This document shows positions 1 through 8,385 of a DNA stretch of 24,134 nucleotides, in pieces. The stretch lies in contig JBNGCX010000058.1 of the NCBI GenBank assembly GCA_049974865.1, positions 1-24,134 of the forward strand, read 5' to 3'. Position numbers and translations under genes: made by a program. The notes under the pieces are model-generated. The model was not told the origin of the DNA. It made no database searches and saw only the letters and a program-made list of their open reading frames with translations. The stretch comes from JAGSOU01 sp049974865 (GTDB taxonomy: Bacteria > Pseudomonadota > Alphaproteobacteria > Rhodobacterales > Rhodobacteraceae). How positions within the stretch are numbered: position 1 is the first letter of the stretch; every line of letters starts with the position of its first letter.

Positions 1-23
1 TTTCATCCTCGAATTGTCCGGCG

Positions 24-596
24 TCAGCCTTCCTCGGCGAATTCCATCTGCGGCTCGGGCCGCGGTTCGCGCGGAGGGCGGCCGATAACCTCTTTCAACT
101 CGTCGAGCTCGATGAAGTTGTCGGCCTGGCGGCGCAACTCGTCCGCGATCATCGGCGGCTGGCTGCGGATGGTCGAAACCACCGAGACGCGCACGCCCTG
201 GCGCTGCAGGCTTTCCACCAGCGGGCGGAAGTCACCGTCGCCCGAGAAAAGGACGATGTGATCGACCTTGGGGGCCAGTTCCATGGCATCAACCGTCAGT
301 TCGATATCCATGTTGCCCTTCACCTTGCGGCGGCCTTGGCTGTCGACATATTCCTTGGCCGGCTTGGTCACCATCGAGAAGCCGTTGTAGTGCAGCCAGT
401 CGACCAGCGGCCGGATCGGCGAATAGTCGTCGTTTTCCAGCAGGGCGGTGTAGTAGAACGCGCGCAGCAGCTTGCCGCGGCGCATGAACTCCTGCCGAAG
501 GAGCTTGTAGTCGATGTCGAAACCCAGCGCCTTGGCGGCTGCGTAGAGGTTCGAACCGTCAATGAACAGCGCAAGCCGTTCGTCACGATAGAACAT
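24..596 (-). CDS. NYN domain (LabA/DUF88-type) putative RNase
   Basis: A 190-residue soluble protein of the NYN/LabA group, a PIN-like fold thought to act as a metal-dependent ribonuclease. The acidic residues expected of the fold are visible: FIDGSN at 11-16 (D13, N16), the NMDIELTVDAM segment at 95-105 (D97, D103) and the SGDGDF loop at 118-123 (D120, D122). These are followed by a Rossmann-like strand GVRVSVVS at 134-141. The last 20 residues are Pro/Glu-rich and probably disordered. The ATG start has a purine-rich site (GGAAGGA on the minus strand) about nine bases upstream. It is divergent from folK across 96 bases, so the two probably have back-to-back promoters, which I could not place. 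The RNA target is unknown. Family assignment is secure; activity is inferred. Confidence 0.88.
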   Translation of the reverse strand: MFYRDERLALFIDGSNLYAAAKALGFDIDYKLLRQEFMRRGKLLRAFYYTALLENDDYSPIRPLVDWLHYNGFSMVTKPAKEYVDSQGRRKVKGNMDIELTVDAMELAPKVDHIVLFSGDGDFRPLVESLQRQGVRVSVVSTIRSQPPMIADELRRQADNFIELDELKEVIGRPPREPRPEPQMEFAEEG

Positions 597-692
597 GAAA
601 ATATCCTTCCGAAATGTCGTTCCGCGGTCGTGCTTCGTGAGTGGTTTGTCGTAGGGTTGCGAAACGAGCTTTGAAAATAAGGACTAAATCGC

Positions 693-1280
693 GTGCCGCA
701 ACACTTTCTTTGTCAAGAAACTGATACAAAAGTACTGGTTGCGCTGGGAGGAAACGTCGCATCGGCCGCCGGAGGGCCGGCAGAGACGGTCCGGGCCGGT
801 CTTCGCGCGGTGGAAAACGAATCAGTCCATCTGCTCCGGGCGAGCCGATTGTTCGCCACGCCATGCGTTCCGGCCGGGGCCGGTCCCGACTTCGTGAATG
901 CGGTCGCGCTCTATGCCACGTCGCTGGGGCCCGAAGCATTCCTCGCGCATCTGCACGCAGTCGAGCGCAGCCTGGGCCGGGTCCGCCAGGTGCGCTGGGG
1001 CGCGCGCACGCTGGATCTGGACCTGCTGGATTACGGCGGGCAGGTGCGGCCCGACGCCGACACCCTGCGCCGCTGGATCGATCTGCCGCTGGAGGCGCAG
1101 AAGACCACCGCGCCGGAGGAACTGATCCTGCCGCATCCGCGCCTGCAGGACCGTGCCTTCGTGCTGGTGCCTCTGGCCGACATATCCCCCGATTGGCTGC
1201 ACCCGCTGCTGGGACGGACGGTGGAACAGATGCTCGCGGCGCTGCCGGAGGCGGAGAAAGCCGAAATCAGGCCCCTTTGA
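693..1280 (+). CDS. folK: 2-amino-4-hydroxy-6-hydroxymethyldihydropteridine pyrophosphokinase
   Basis: HPPK transfers pyrophosphate from ATP to 6-hydroxymethyl-7,8-dihydropterin, the step before dihydropteroate synthase in folate synthesis. The sequence shows the N-terminal strand VLVALGGN at residues 14-21 and the signature region QVRWGARTLDLDLLDY at about 99-114, whose paired acidic residues bind Mg-ATP. At 195 residues it is longer than the roughly 160-residue E. coli enzyme; the excess is a short N-terminal lead and insertions around the signature. The start is GTG, chosen because AAGGAC at 679-684 is well spaced and the HPPK core begins soon after. It stands alone, with no folP or folB next to it. 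About 80 bases separate it from rpoZ, so it may be its own transcript. Confidence 0.93.
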   Translation: MPQHFLCQETDTKVLVALGGNVASAAGGPAETVRAGLRAVENESVHLLRASRLFATPCVPAGAGPDFVNAVALYATSLGPEAFLAHLHAVERSLGRVRQVRWGARTLDLDLLDYGGQVRPDADTLRRWIDLPLEAQKTTAPEELILPHPRLQDRAFVLVPLADISPDWLHPLLGRTVEQMLAALPEAEKAEIRPL

Positions 1281-1359
1281 CGCGGATTCCGCCCTTGTCA
1301 AGGGCCTTGTAACGCAATAGGTATAGCTCTCCGAATTTTACGACGAACTGGAGTGTTTC

Positions 1360-1719
1360 ATGGCCCGCGTGACCGTTGAAGATTGCGTCGACAAGGTTCC
1401 GAACCGGTTTGAGCTGGTGATGTTGGCCGCCCACCGGGCGCGCGAGATCTCGGCCGGCGGTCAGCTGACCGTGGACCGCGACAACGACAAGAACCCGGTC
1501 GTCGCCCTGCGCGAGATCGCGGACGAGACCCAACTGGCCGACGACCTGCGCGAGCGCATGATCGAAAGCCAGCAGACCCAGATCGAGGTCGACGAGCCCG
1601 AAGAGGACTCGATGGCGCTCTTGATGGGCGAGCGCACCGAGGCCGACAAGCCCGCCGAGGACGACATGTCGGAAGAGAAGCTGCTGCGCGCCCTGATGGA
1701 AGCGCAGGGGCAAGGCTGA
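1360..1719 (+). CDS. rpoZ: DNA-directed RNA polymerase omega subunit
   Basis: The small omega subunit assists folding and assembly of the beta-prime subunit and forms part of a ppGpp site in proteobacterial RNA polymerase. The 119-residue protein opens with ARVTVEDCVDKVPNRFELVMLAAHRAREIS, the conserved omega N-terminus, and continues with the N-P-V-V-A-L-R-E-I helix at about 45-53. The C-terminal half is very acidic, as in alphaproteobacterial omegas, and is probably flexible. The ATG is preceded by CTGGAGTG about six bases upstream. It lies 38 bases ahead of rsh, the widespread rpoZ-rsh pairing that links the polymerase's ppGpp-responsive subunit with the enzyme making the signal. Confidence 0.96.
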   Translation: MARVTVEDCVDKVPNRFELVMLAAHRAREISAGGQLTVDRDNDKNPVVALREIADETQLADDLRERMIESQQTQIEVDEPEEDSMALLMGERTEADKPAEDDMSEEKLLRALMEAQGQG

Positions 1720-1757
1720 GGGGCACCGCCAGGGCCCCGGGGAAAGTTGCGGATAAC

Positions 1758-3887
1758 ATGCCGAAGATCGACGTCGAAGACCTGATCTCGCTGGTCCGCA
1801 ACTACAATCCCAAGACCAACGAAGACCTGATCCGCCGGGCCTATGCCTATGGCGAGAAGATGCACGAGGGGCAGTTCCGCCGCTCGGGCGAGCCGTATTT
1901 CACGCATCCCGTGGCCGTGGCCGCGATCCTGACCGAGCAGCAGCTCGACGATGCCACCATCGTTACCGCGCTGCTGCACGACACGATCGAGGACACCAAG
2001 TCCACCTATACCGAGGTGGCCGAGAATTTCGGCACCGAGATCGCCGAGCTGGTCGATGGCGTGACCAAGCTGACCAACCTTCAGCTCTCCAGTTCGGAAA
2101 CCAAGCAGGCCGAGAACTTCCGCAAGCTGTTCATGGCCATGTCCAAGGATCTGCGCGTGATCCTGGTCAAGCTGGCCGACCGGCTGCACAACATGCGCAC
2201 CATCAAGTCGATGAGCCCGGAAAAGCAGGTTCAGAAGGCGCGCGAGACGATGGACATCTTCGCGCCGCTGGCGGGCCGCATGGGCATGCAGTGGATGCGC
2301 GAGGAGCTGGAGGACCTGGCCTTCCGCGTCCTCAACCCCGAGGCGCGCAGCTCGATCATGCGGCGCTTCATCACCCTGCAGCGCGAGACCGGCGACGTGG
2401 TGCGCCAGATCACCGACGACATCCGGGTCGAACTGGACAAGGCGGGCATCGAGGCCGACGTGTTCGGCCGCGCCAAGAAGCCCTACGGCATCTGGCGCAA
2501 GATGCAGGAAAAGGACCAGGGCTTCTCGCGGCTCTCCGACATCTGCGGTTTCCGCATCATCACCCGCAACGAGGCCGACTGCTACCGCGCGCTGGGCGCC
2601 ATCCACCAGCGCTGGCGCGCCGTGCCGGGGCGGTTCAAGGATTATATCAGCCAGCCGAAATCGAATGGCTACCGCTCGATCCACACCACGGTGTCAGGGC
2701 GCGACGGCAAGCGGGTAGAGGTGCAGATCCGCACCCGCCAGATGCACGAGGTGGCCGAGGCGGGCGTCGCCGCCCACTGGGCCTATCGCGACGGCGTGCG
2801 GGCCGAGAACCCCTTTGCCGTGGACCCGGCCAAGTGGCTGGCCGCGCTGACCGAACGCTTCGAAAGCGCCGAGGATCACGACGAGTTCCTCGAGCATGTG
2901 AAGCTCGAGATGTATTCCGACCAGGTGTTCTGCTTCACGCCTAAGGGCGACGTGGTGAAGCTGCCCCGGGGCGCAACGCCGCTGGATTTCGCCTATGCGA
3001 TCCACACCCGGATCGGCGACAGCTGCGTCGGCGCCAAGGTCGACCATATCCGCGTGCCGCTCTGGACCCGGCTGAAGAACGGCCAGTCGGTCGAGATCAT
3101 CACCGCCGAGGGCCAGCGCCCGCAGGCCACCTGGATCGACATCGTGGTGACCGGCCGCGCCAAGGCGGCGATCCGCAAGAGCTTGCGCGAGGAAGACCGC
3201 GAGCGCTTCATCAAGCTGGGCCGCGAGCTGGCCCGCGTCGCGTTCGAGCATATCGGCAAGAAATCCACCGAGAAGGCGCTCAAGACCGCGGCCAAGACCC
3301 TAGGCCTGGAGGACGGCGAAGAGGTGCTGGCCCGCCTCGGCAGCGCCGAGCTGCGCGCGCAGGAAGTGATCGAGGCGCTCTACCCCGAACTGGCCATGGC
3401 CACCGATGACGAGATCGACGCCGCGCGCGCCGTTGTGGGCCTGGCCGAGGGGCAGAGCTTCACCCGCGCGCCCTGCTGCCAGCCGGTGCCGGGCGAGCGC
3501 ATCGTCGGCATCACCTATCGCGGCCGCGGCGTGGTGGTGCATGCCATCGACTGCCCCAACCTGGCCGAGGTCGAGGATGAGCCCGAGCGCTGGATCGACC
3601 TGCACTGGCATTCGGGCCGGCATCCGGCGGTGCACACGGTGACGCTGAACGCCACCATCCAGAACGACGCCGGGGTGTTGGGGCGCGTGTGCACTTTGAT
3701 CGGCGAGCAGAAGGCGAATATCAGCGATATGCATTTCGCCGACAAAAAGCCCGATTTCTATCGTCTCCTCATTGACGTGGAAATTCGCGACGCCGAGCAT
3801 CTTCACACGGTCATGACCGCCCTTGAAGCGGAGAACGAGGTGGCCGAGATTTCAAGGTACCGGGATCCGGACCGCAAACAGGTATAG
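1758..3887 (+). CDS. rsh: Bifunctional (p)ppGpp synthetase/hydrolase (RelA/SpoT homologue)
   Basis: The single long RSH enzyme typical of alphaproteobacteria makes and degrades (p)ppGpp during the stringent response. At 709 residues it has the full architecture. The HD hydrolase domain includes H50, the HD pair H74-D75, and D141-R142 in the DRLHN motif. The synthetase domain is at about 235-345, with YGIWRKM, the G-loop region and SNGYRSIHT. A TGS domain follows at about 390-450 (QVFCFTPKGDVVKLPRGATPLDFAYAIH), and a C-terminal ACT domain lies at about 630-705. The RFKD motif at 292-295 is the RxKD type associated with bifunctional enzymes, not the ExDD type of synthetase-only RelA. With an intact HD site, this supports both activities. 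It follows rpoZ by 38 bases and precedes the DUF2062 gene by 20. Confidence 0.96.
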   Translation: MPKIDVEDLISLVRNYNPKTNEDLIRRAYAYGEKMHEGQFRRSGEPYFTHPVAVAAILTEQQLDDATIVTALLHDTIEDTKSTYTEVAENFGTEIAELVDGVTKLTNLQLSSSETKQAENFRKLFMAMSKDLRVILVKLADRLHNMRTIKSMSPEKQVQKARETMDIFAPLAGRMGMQWMREELEDLAFRVLNPEARSSIMRRFITLQRETGDVVRQITDDIRVELDKAGIEADVFGRAKKPYGIWRKMQEKDQGFSRLSDICGFRIITRNEADCYRALGAIHQRWRAVPGRFKDYISQPKSNGYRSIHTTVSGRDGKRVEVQIRTRQMHEVAEAGVAAHWAYRDGVRAENPFAVDPAKWLAALTERFESAEDHDEFLEHVKLEMYSDQVFCFTPKGDVVKLPRGATPLDFAYAIHTRIGDSCVGAKVDHIRVPLWTRLKNGQSVEIITAEGQRPQATWIDIVVTGRAKAAIRKSLREEDRERFIKLGRELARVAFEHIGKKSTEKALKTAAKTLGLEDGEEVLARLGSAELRAQEVIEALYPELAMATDDEIDAARAVVGLAEGQSFTRAPCCQPVPGERIVGITYRGRGVVVHAIDCPNLAEVEDEPERWIDLHWHSGRHPAVHTVTLNATIQNDAGVLGRVCTLIGEQKANISDMHFADKKPDFYRLLIDVEIRDAEHLHTVMTALEAENEVAEISRYRDPDRKQV

Positions 3888-3907
3888 ATTGCCGAAGGGA
3901 GCAGGGA

Positions 3908-4555
3908 TTGGTTTTCAAGCGCCGCGATAAACGCTCTGTGCTGCAGATCGTGGCCGATGGCATCTATCCCAAGGGGGGGTGGGCGCGGGCGTTCCACTAC
4001 GTCAAGCACCGCGTGCGCCGCCTGCCCGACAGTCCCGAAAAGATCGCACGCGGCATCTTCGTCGGCCTGTTCACCACCTTCACCCCCTTCTACGGGCTGC
4101 ATTTCGTGATCGCGGCGCTGCTGGCCCGGCTGGTGAACGGCAACATCCTGGCCGCGTTGATGGCCACCTTCTTCGGCAACCCGCTGACCTATCTGCCGAT
4201 CGGGGTCATCGCCCTTAAGACCGGCCATTTCATCCTGGGCACCGAGTTCGACCAGGAGGTGGACCATTCGCTGATCCACAAGTTCACCGGCGCCGGCGAG
4301 GACCTGCTCAACAATCTCTGGGCGCTGTTCACCGAGACCGACGCGCAATGGACCCGGCTTGCGGATTTCTACGACGAGGTGTTCTTCCCCTACATGATCG
4401 GCGGCATCCTGCCCGGCCTCCTGGCCGGGATCGTCGGGTATTACCTCAGCGCGCCCCTCATCGCCGCCTACCAGAAGCGCCGACGCGGCAAGCTGAAAAA
4501 GAAACTGGCCGAGATGCAGGCGAAAGCGGCGGCCAAGGCTGACGAGACGGCCTGA
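3908..4555 (+). CDS. DUF2062 membrane protein
   Basis: A 215-residue protein matching the DUF2062 family of small inner-membrane proteins of unknown function. After a basic N-terminus (KRRDKR) comes the family core from about residue 40: the DSPEKIARGIFVGLFTTFTPFYGLH segment, then hydrophobic stretches with NPLTYLPIG at about 91-99. A last membrane span lies at about 161-183 (MIGGILPGLLAGIVGYYLSAPL). The tail from about 188 is strongly charged with a Lys/Ala-rich helix, likely a cytoplasmic coiled coil. The start is TTG, supported by GAAGGGAGCAGGGA just upstream. It sits between rsh and pdxJ in what looks like one operon. Position gives no clear clue to its role; membrane maintenance is a guess. 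Confidence 0.86.
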   Translation: MVFKRRDKRSVLQIVADGIYPKGGWARAFHYVKHRVRRLPDSPEKIARGIFVGLFTTFTPFYGLHFVIAALLARLVNGNILAALMATFFGNPLTYLPIGVIALKTGHFILGTEFDQEVDHSLIHKFTGAGEDLLNNLWALFTETDAQWTRLADFYDEVFFPYMIGGILPGLLAGIVGYYLSAPLIAAYQKRRRGKLKKKLAEMQAKAAAKADETA

Positions 4556-4600
4556 CACCTCTAAGGTGCGGCCACGGAGAATACAGGAAGGGCAGAGGCC

Positions 4601-5353
4601 ATGACCGAAGATGCGGGCAAGCTGCGGCTTGGGGTGAATATCGACCATGTGGCGACCGTGCGGAACGCGCGCGGCGGGACCTACCCGGACCCGCTGCGCG
4701 CCGCCAAGCTGGCCGAGGAGGCCGGCGCGGACGGCATCACCGCTCACCTGCGCGAGGATCGCCGCCATATCTCGGATTCCGATATCGACGGGCTGATGGC
4801 GCATCTCACCGTGCCGCTGAACCTGGAGATGGCTGCGACCGACGAGATGCAGGCCATCGCCCTGCGTCACAAGCCCCACGCCGTGTGCATCGTTCCCGAG
4901 AAGCGCGAGGAGCGCACCACCGAGGGCGGGCTCGAGGTCGCGCAGGACGAGAACCGGCTGGCCCATTTCATCGCGCCGCTGCGCGAGGCGGGCTGCCGCG
5001 TGTCGATCTTCATCGCGGCCGACGCCAGGCAGATCGACGCCGCGCACCGCATCGGCGCGCCGGTGATCGAACTGCACACCGGCGCCTATTGCGACGCCGA
5101 TGCCGAGGGCCGGTTCGGCGACCGTGACGCCGAACTGGACCGCCTGCGCGAGATGGCCGCCTATGCGAACGGCCTGGGGCTGGAGGTGCATGCCGGCCAC
5201 GGGCTGACCTACGACACGGTCAAGCCGATCGCGGCCTTCCCCGAGGTGCGGGAACTGAACATCGGCCATTTCCTGATCGGCGAGGCGATCTTCCGCGGCC
5301 TCGGCCCTGCCATTGCCGAGATGCGCCGCCTGATGGACGAGGCCCGCGCGTGA
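4601..5353 (+). CDS. pdxJ: Pyridoxine 5'-phosphate synthase
   Basis: PdxJ condenses 1-deoxyxylulose 5-phosphate with 3-amino-2-oxopropyl phosphate to give pyridoxine 5'-phosphate, in the DXP-dependent vitamin B6 route. The 250-residue TIM-barrel protein keeps the family's hallmark blocks: GVNIDHVATVRNARGG at 11-26, GADGITAHLREDRRHI at 42-57 with the active-site His, NLEMAATDEM (catalytic Glu), VPEKREERTTEGG and the late HAGHGLTYDTVKPIA block. Length matches the family norm. The ATG is preceded by an AGGAAGGGCAG purine tract. It leads acpS by 91 bases, the common pdxJ-acpS pairing; no reading frame of note lies in that gap. Confidence 0.97.
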   Translation: MTEDAGKLRLGVNIDHVATVRNARGGTYPDPLRAAKLAEEAGADGITAHLREDRRHISDSDIDGLMAHLTVPLNLEMAATDEMQAIALRHKPHAVCIVPEKREERTTEGGLEVAQDENRLAHFIAPLREAGCRVSIFIAADARQIDAAHRIGAPVIELHTGAYCDADAEGRFGDRDAELDRLREMAAYANGLGLEVHAGHGLTYDTVKPIAAFPEVRELNIGHFLIGEAIFRGLGPAIAEMRRLMDEARA

Positions 5354-5444
5354 CGCCGGAGCGCGCCAGGGCTTTGCAGAAAGGTCTTGGTGGAAATCTT
5401 CGCGGGGCTTGTGCCGGCGACCGGGAAGAGAAGGGGGCTGCGCG

Positions 5445-5846
5445 ATGATCCTCGGGATCGGGACCGACCTGGCCAATATCGAGCGAATCCAGCGCACCCT
5501 GGACCGTTTCGGAGACCGGTTCCGCGACCGCGTTTTCACCGAGGTGGAAAAGGCCAAGGCCGAGCGCCGCGCCGACACCGCCGGCACCTATGCCAAGCGC
5601 TGGGCGGCGAAGGAGGCGTGCTCCAAGGCGCTGGGCACCGGCCTGCGCATGGGCATCGCCTGGAGGGACATGGCCGTGTCGAACATCGAAACCGGGCAAC
5701 CGGTGATGCAGGTCACCGGCTGGGCCGCCGAGCGGCTGGCCGAGATGACCCCGCCGGGCCACGAGGCGATTATCCACGTCACCCTGACCGACGATCACCC
5801 CTGGGCGCAGGCCTTCGTGGTGATCGAAGCGCGGCCGCTGCCTTGA
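5445..5846 (+). CDS. acpS: Holo-[acyl-carrier-protein] synthase
   Basis: AcpS transfers 4'-phosphopantetheine from CoA to the serine of apo-ACP, making it competent for fatty acid synthesis. The 133-residue protein begins MILGIGTDLANIERI, where D8 is the expected Mg ligand. The second metal ligand, E57, is in KRWAAKEACSKALGTG at 51-65. The frame is open 36 bases further upstream, but the start at 5445 is preferred: the family begins with this MI-GIG strand, and AGAAGGGG lies about ten bases ahead. It sits between pdxJ and lepB, a frequent alphaproteobacterial order. Confidence 0.96.
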   Translation: MILGIGTDLANIERIQRTLDRFGDRFRDRVFTEVEKAKAERRADTAGTYAKRWAAKEACSKALGTGLRMGIAWRDMAVSNIETGQPVMQVTGWAAERLAEMTPPGHEAIIHVTLTDDHPWAQAFVVIEARPLP

Positions 5847-5907
5847 CTCCCCATTCGCGCCCCATCATGTAGCGGGCACAACCGCAAGAACGGCAGGATC
5901 CTGAGCA

Positions 5908-6696
5908 ATGGCGAAAGCGAAGAAAGAAGACGGCGGCCTCGCCGAAACGGTCAAGACAGTGGTCTATGCGCTGCTGATCGCGGGGGTGTTCCGCACGCTG
6001 TTCTTCCAGCCCTTCTGGATCCCGTCCGGCTCGATGAAGGACACGCTGCTGGTCGGTGATTTCCTTTTCGTGAACAAGATGGCCTATGGCTATTCGAAAT
6101 ATTCCTGCCCCTTCGGTCTCTGCCCCTTCGAGGGCCGTATCCTGGAGTCCGAGCCCGAACGCGGCGACGTGGTGGTCTTCCGTCACCCGGTGAACGGCAC
6201 GGATTTCATCAAGCGGTTGATCGGCCTGCCGGGCGACACGATCCAGATGAAGGGCGGCGTGCTGCATATCAACGGCAAACCGGTCACGCTGGAGGATGGC
6301 GGCCAGTTCTCCGAGCCGTTCCAGAAACAGGGGCCCATGGGCTACTACCCGCGCTGCGAAAACGCGCCGGTGGGAGAGGGCGGCACCTGCACCAAGTCGC
6401 GCCAGATCGAGACCCTGCCGAACGGCGTGAGCCATCACGTGCTGAACGTGGGCGACGGTTTCTTCTCGGACGACACCAAGGCCTTCACCGTGCCCGAGGA
6501 CCACTACTTCTTCATGGGCGACAACCGCGACAACAGCCAGGACAGCCGCTACAGCCAGCTCAACGGCGGGGTGGGCTACGTGCACAAGGACTACCTGATC
6601 GGGCGGGCCGACCGGGTGATCTTTTCGTCGGCCGGCCGGTCGCTGTTCTTCGTCTGGACCTGGCGTCCCGACCGCTTCTTTAAGGCGATCGAGTGA
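5908..6696 (+). CDS. lepB: Signal peptidase I
   Basis: Leader peptidase cleaves signal peptides from Sec- and Tat-exported proteins at the periplasmic face of the inner membrane. One membrane anchor is visible at about residues 16-34 (VKTVVYALLIAGVFRTLFF). It is followed at once by the box WIPSGSMKDTLLVGD with nucleophile S42. The general base lysine is K102 in DFIKRLIGLPGD. The GDNRDNSQDSR box lies near residue 210. The 262-residue length suits an alphaproteobacterial LepB. Two nearby cysteines (C67, C72 in SCPFGLCPF) and a further pair around 149-162 could form periplasmic disulfides. The last base triplet overlaps the rnc start in a GTGA arrangement, so the two are probably translationally coupled. 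Confidence 0.97.
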   Translation: MAKAKKEDGGLAETVKTVVYALLIAGVFRTLFFQPFWIPSGSMKDTLLVGDFLFVNKMAYGYSKYSCPFGLCPFEGRILESEPERGDVVVFRHPVNGTDFIKRLIGLPGDTIQMKGGVLHINGKPVTLEDGGQFSEPFQKQGPMGYYPRCENAPVGEGGTCTKSRQIETLPNGVSHHVLNVGDGFFSDDTKAFTVPEDHYFFMGDNRDNSQDSRYSQLNGGVGYVHKDYLIGRADRVIFSSAGRSLFFVWTWRPDRFFKAIE

Positions 6697-7382
6697 AGCT
6701 CTCGGCGGACCTGATATCCTTCTCGCACCGGCTGGGACATGAGTTCTCCCGGCCGGAGCTTTTGCTGCGCGCGGTCACCCATTCCTCGATCTCCTCGCCG
6801 ACGCGTCCCGACAACCAGCGGCTGGAATTCCTGGGCGACCGGGTACTGGGGCTGGTGATGGCCGAGGCGCTCCTGGCCGCGGACAAGGCGGCGGCGGAAG
6901 GGCAGCTCGCGCCGCGCTTCAACGCGCTGGTGCGCAAAGAGACCTGCGCCGATGTCGCCCGCCAGATCGACCTCGGCGCGGTGCTGAAGCTGGGCCGGTC
7001 CGAGATGATGTCGGGCGGGCGGCGCAAGCAGGCGCTGCTGGGCGACGCCATGGAGGCGGTGATCGCGGCGGTCTATCTCGATGCCGGGTTCGAGGCGGCG
7101 CGCGAGGTGGTGCTGCGGCTGTGGGGCGAGCGCATCCACACGGTCGAGCAGGACGCCCGCGACGCCAAGACCGCGTTGCAGGAATGGGCACAGGCCCGCG
7201 GCGCGCCTCCGCCGCGCTATATCGAGATCGCACGCAGTGGCCCCGACCACGCGCCGGTCTTCACCATCGCCGCGCGGTTGCAGAGCGGCGAAGAGGAACG
7301 CGCCAGCGCCGGGTCGAAACGCGCCGCCGAACAGGCCGCGGCCAAGGCGCTGCTGGACAGATTGGAGGCCGGGAATGGCTGA
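6693..7382 (+). CDS. rnc: Ribonuclease III
   Basis: RNase III cuts double-stranded RNA, including the rRNA precursor and structured mRNAs. The 229-residue protein has the endonuclease signature NQRLEFLGDRVLGL at 41-54, with E45 and D49. The second pair of metal ligands, D118 and E121, lies in LLGDAMEAVIAAVYLD. The double-stranded RNA-binding domain follows at about 157-225 (DAKTALQEWAQARG through GSKRAAEQAAAKALL). The start is GTG, overlapping the lepB stop by four bases; its own end overlaps era by eight bases. The lepB-rnc-era order is widely conserved and supports shared expression. Confidence 0.97.
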   Translation: MKLSADLISFSHRLGHEFSRPELLLRAVTHSSISSPTRPDNQRLEFLGDRVLGLVMAEALLAADKAAAEGQLAPRFNALVRKETCADVARQIDLGAVLKLGRSEMMSGGRRKQALLGDAMEAVIAAVYLDAGFEAAREVVLRLWGERIHTVEQDARDAKTALQEWAQARGAPPPRYIEIARSGPDHAPVFTIAARLQSGEEERASAGSKRAAEQAAAKALLDRLEAGNG

Positions 7383-8286
7383 GACACGCGCGGGCTTCGT
7401 GGCCCTGATCGGCGAGCCGAACGCGGGCAAATCGACGCTGCTGAACCGGATGGTGGGGGCCAAGGTCTCCATCGTCACCCACAAGGTGCAGACCACGCGC
7501 ACCCGCATCCGCGGGGTGGCGATCGAGGGCGAGAGCCAGATCGTTTTCGTCGACACGCCGGGCCTGTTCCGCCCGCGCCGGCGGCTGGACCGGGCTATGG
7601 TGGCCGCGGCTTGGGGCGGGGCGGCGGATGCCGATATCGTGGTGCTGCTGGTCGAGGCCCATCGCGGGCTGACCGACGGGGTGGAAAAGATCCTGGAGGC
7701 CCTTCGCGAGCGGGCGACGCCGCAGCAGAAAGTGGCGCTGGCCATCAACAAGATCGACCGGGTGAAATCCGAGGCGCTGCTGGCCCTGTCGGCGCGGCTG
7801 AACGAGGCCTATCCGTTTGCCCAGACCTTCATGATCTCGGCCGAGAAGGGCTATGGCGTGGACGACCTGCGCACCTGGCTGGCCGAGAAACTGCCGGAGG
7901 GGCCGTGGCTCTACCCCGAGGACCAGATCGCCGATCTGCCTCTGCGGATGATCGCGGCCGAGATGACGCGCGAAAAGCTGACCCTGCGGCTGCACCAGGA
8001 ACTACCCTACCAGTTGACGGTCGAAACCGAGAACTGGGAGGAGCGCAAGGACGGCTCGACCCGGATCGATCAGGTGATCTATGTCGCGCGCGACGGGCAC
8101 AAGGGGATCGTGCTGGGCCATAAGGGCGAGACCATCAAGGCCATCTCCAAGGCCGCGCGCGAGGAGCTCGAGGAGTTCCTGGGCCGCAAGGTGCATCTGT
8201 TCCTGCAGGTCAAGGTGCGGCCCGGATGGCTGGAGGAAGCGGAGCGGTATGGCGAAATGGGCCTCGATTTCCGCGACGGCGACTGA
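7375..8286 (+). CDS. era: GTPase Era
   Basis: Era binds the 3' end of 16S rRNA and helps mature the 30S subunit. From the ATG inside the end of rnc the protein is 303 residues. The G domain shows G1 GEPNAGKS at 13-20, G3 DTPG at 60-63, G4 NKID at 125-128 and SAEKG at 155-159. The C-terminal KH domain includes GHKGIVLGHKGETIKAIS at 241-258. The frame is open far upstream through rnc in another phase, but homology begins with AGFVALIGEPNAGKST, and the GGAGG of rnc's last codons (GATTGGAGGCCGGGA) serves as binding site. It is followed by a hairpin with a T-rich tail. Confidence 0.97.
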   Translation: MAETRAGFVALIGEPNAGKSTLLNRMVGAKVSIVTHKVQTTRTRIRGVAIEGESQIVFVDTPGLFRPRRRLDRAMVAAAWGGAADADIVVLLVEAHRGLTDGVEKILEALRERATPQQKVALAINKIDRVKSEALLALSARLNEAYPFAQTFMISAEKGYGVDDLRTWLAEKLPEGPWLYPEDQIADLPLRMIAAEMTREKLTLRLHQELPYQLTVETENWEERKDGSTRIDQVIYVARDGHKGIVLGHKGETIKAISKAAREELEEFLGRKVHLFLQVKVRPGWLEEAERYGEMGLDFRDGD

Positions 8287-8293
8287 GCTGGCC

Positions 8294-8317
8294 GCGCGCC
8301 TGCGGCGCGTTCCTTTT
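8294..8317 (+). terminator. Hairpin plus T-rich tail after era
   Basis: Eight bases after the era stop, CGCGCC at 8295-8300 pairs with GGCGCG at 8304-8309 across a three-base loop (TGC), with a possible extra G-U pair. TTCCTTTT follows at 8310-8317. This is a plausible intrinsic terminator closing the lepB-rnc-era block, though the stem is short and the T tract is broken by two Cs. Confidence 0.5.
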
Positions 8318-8324
8318 CGCCGTA

Positions 8325-8380
8325 TGAGGGGCGTTGCCCCTCAAACTCCCCGGGATATTTTCTAACAGAAGAAGGGGACC
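8325..8380 (+). repeat. Short intergenic hairpin repeat, type 1
   Basis: TGAGGGGC at 8325-8332 and GCCCCTCA at 8336-8343 form a perfect 8-bp stem with loop GTT. It is followed by the motif CTCCCCGGGATATTTTC from 8346 and a purine tract ending AGAAGAAGGGGA. From memory, a G/C hairpin followed by CCCGGGATATTT and AAGA repeats is a dispersed intergenic element in many Rhodobacteraceae. The purine tail supplies the ribosome binding site of the following TTG-started gene. Confidence 0.55.
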
Positions 8381-8385
8381 GGGCA

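Noticed and set aside
1295..1327. Possible promoter for rpoZ: TTGTCA with a TATAGC further down
   Set aside because: The gap of 21 bases is too long, and at 17 bases the hexamer is TAGGTA, a poor match.
3803..5587. A 594-codon open frame on the minus strand opposite rsh, DUF2062, pdxJ and acpS
   Set aside because: It runs across four genes with clear family motifs on the other strand; its translation is low in complexity and shows no domain. GC-rich codon bias produces such shadows.
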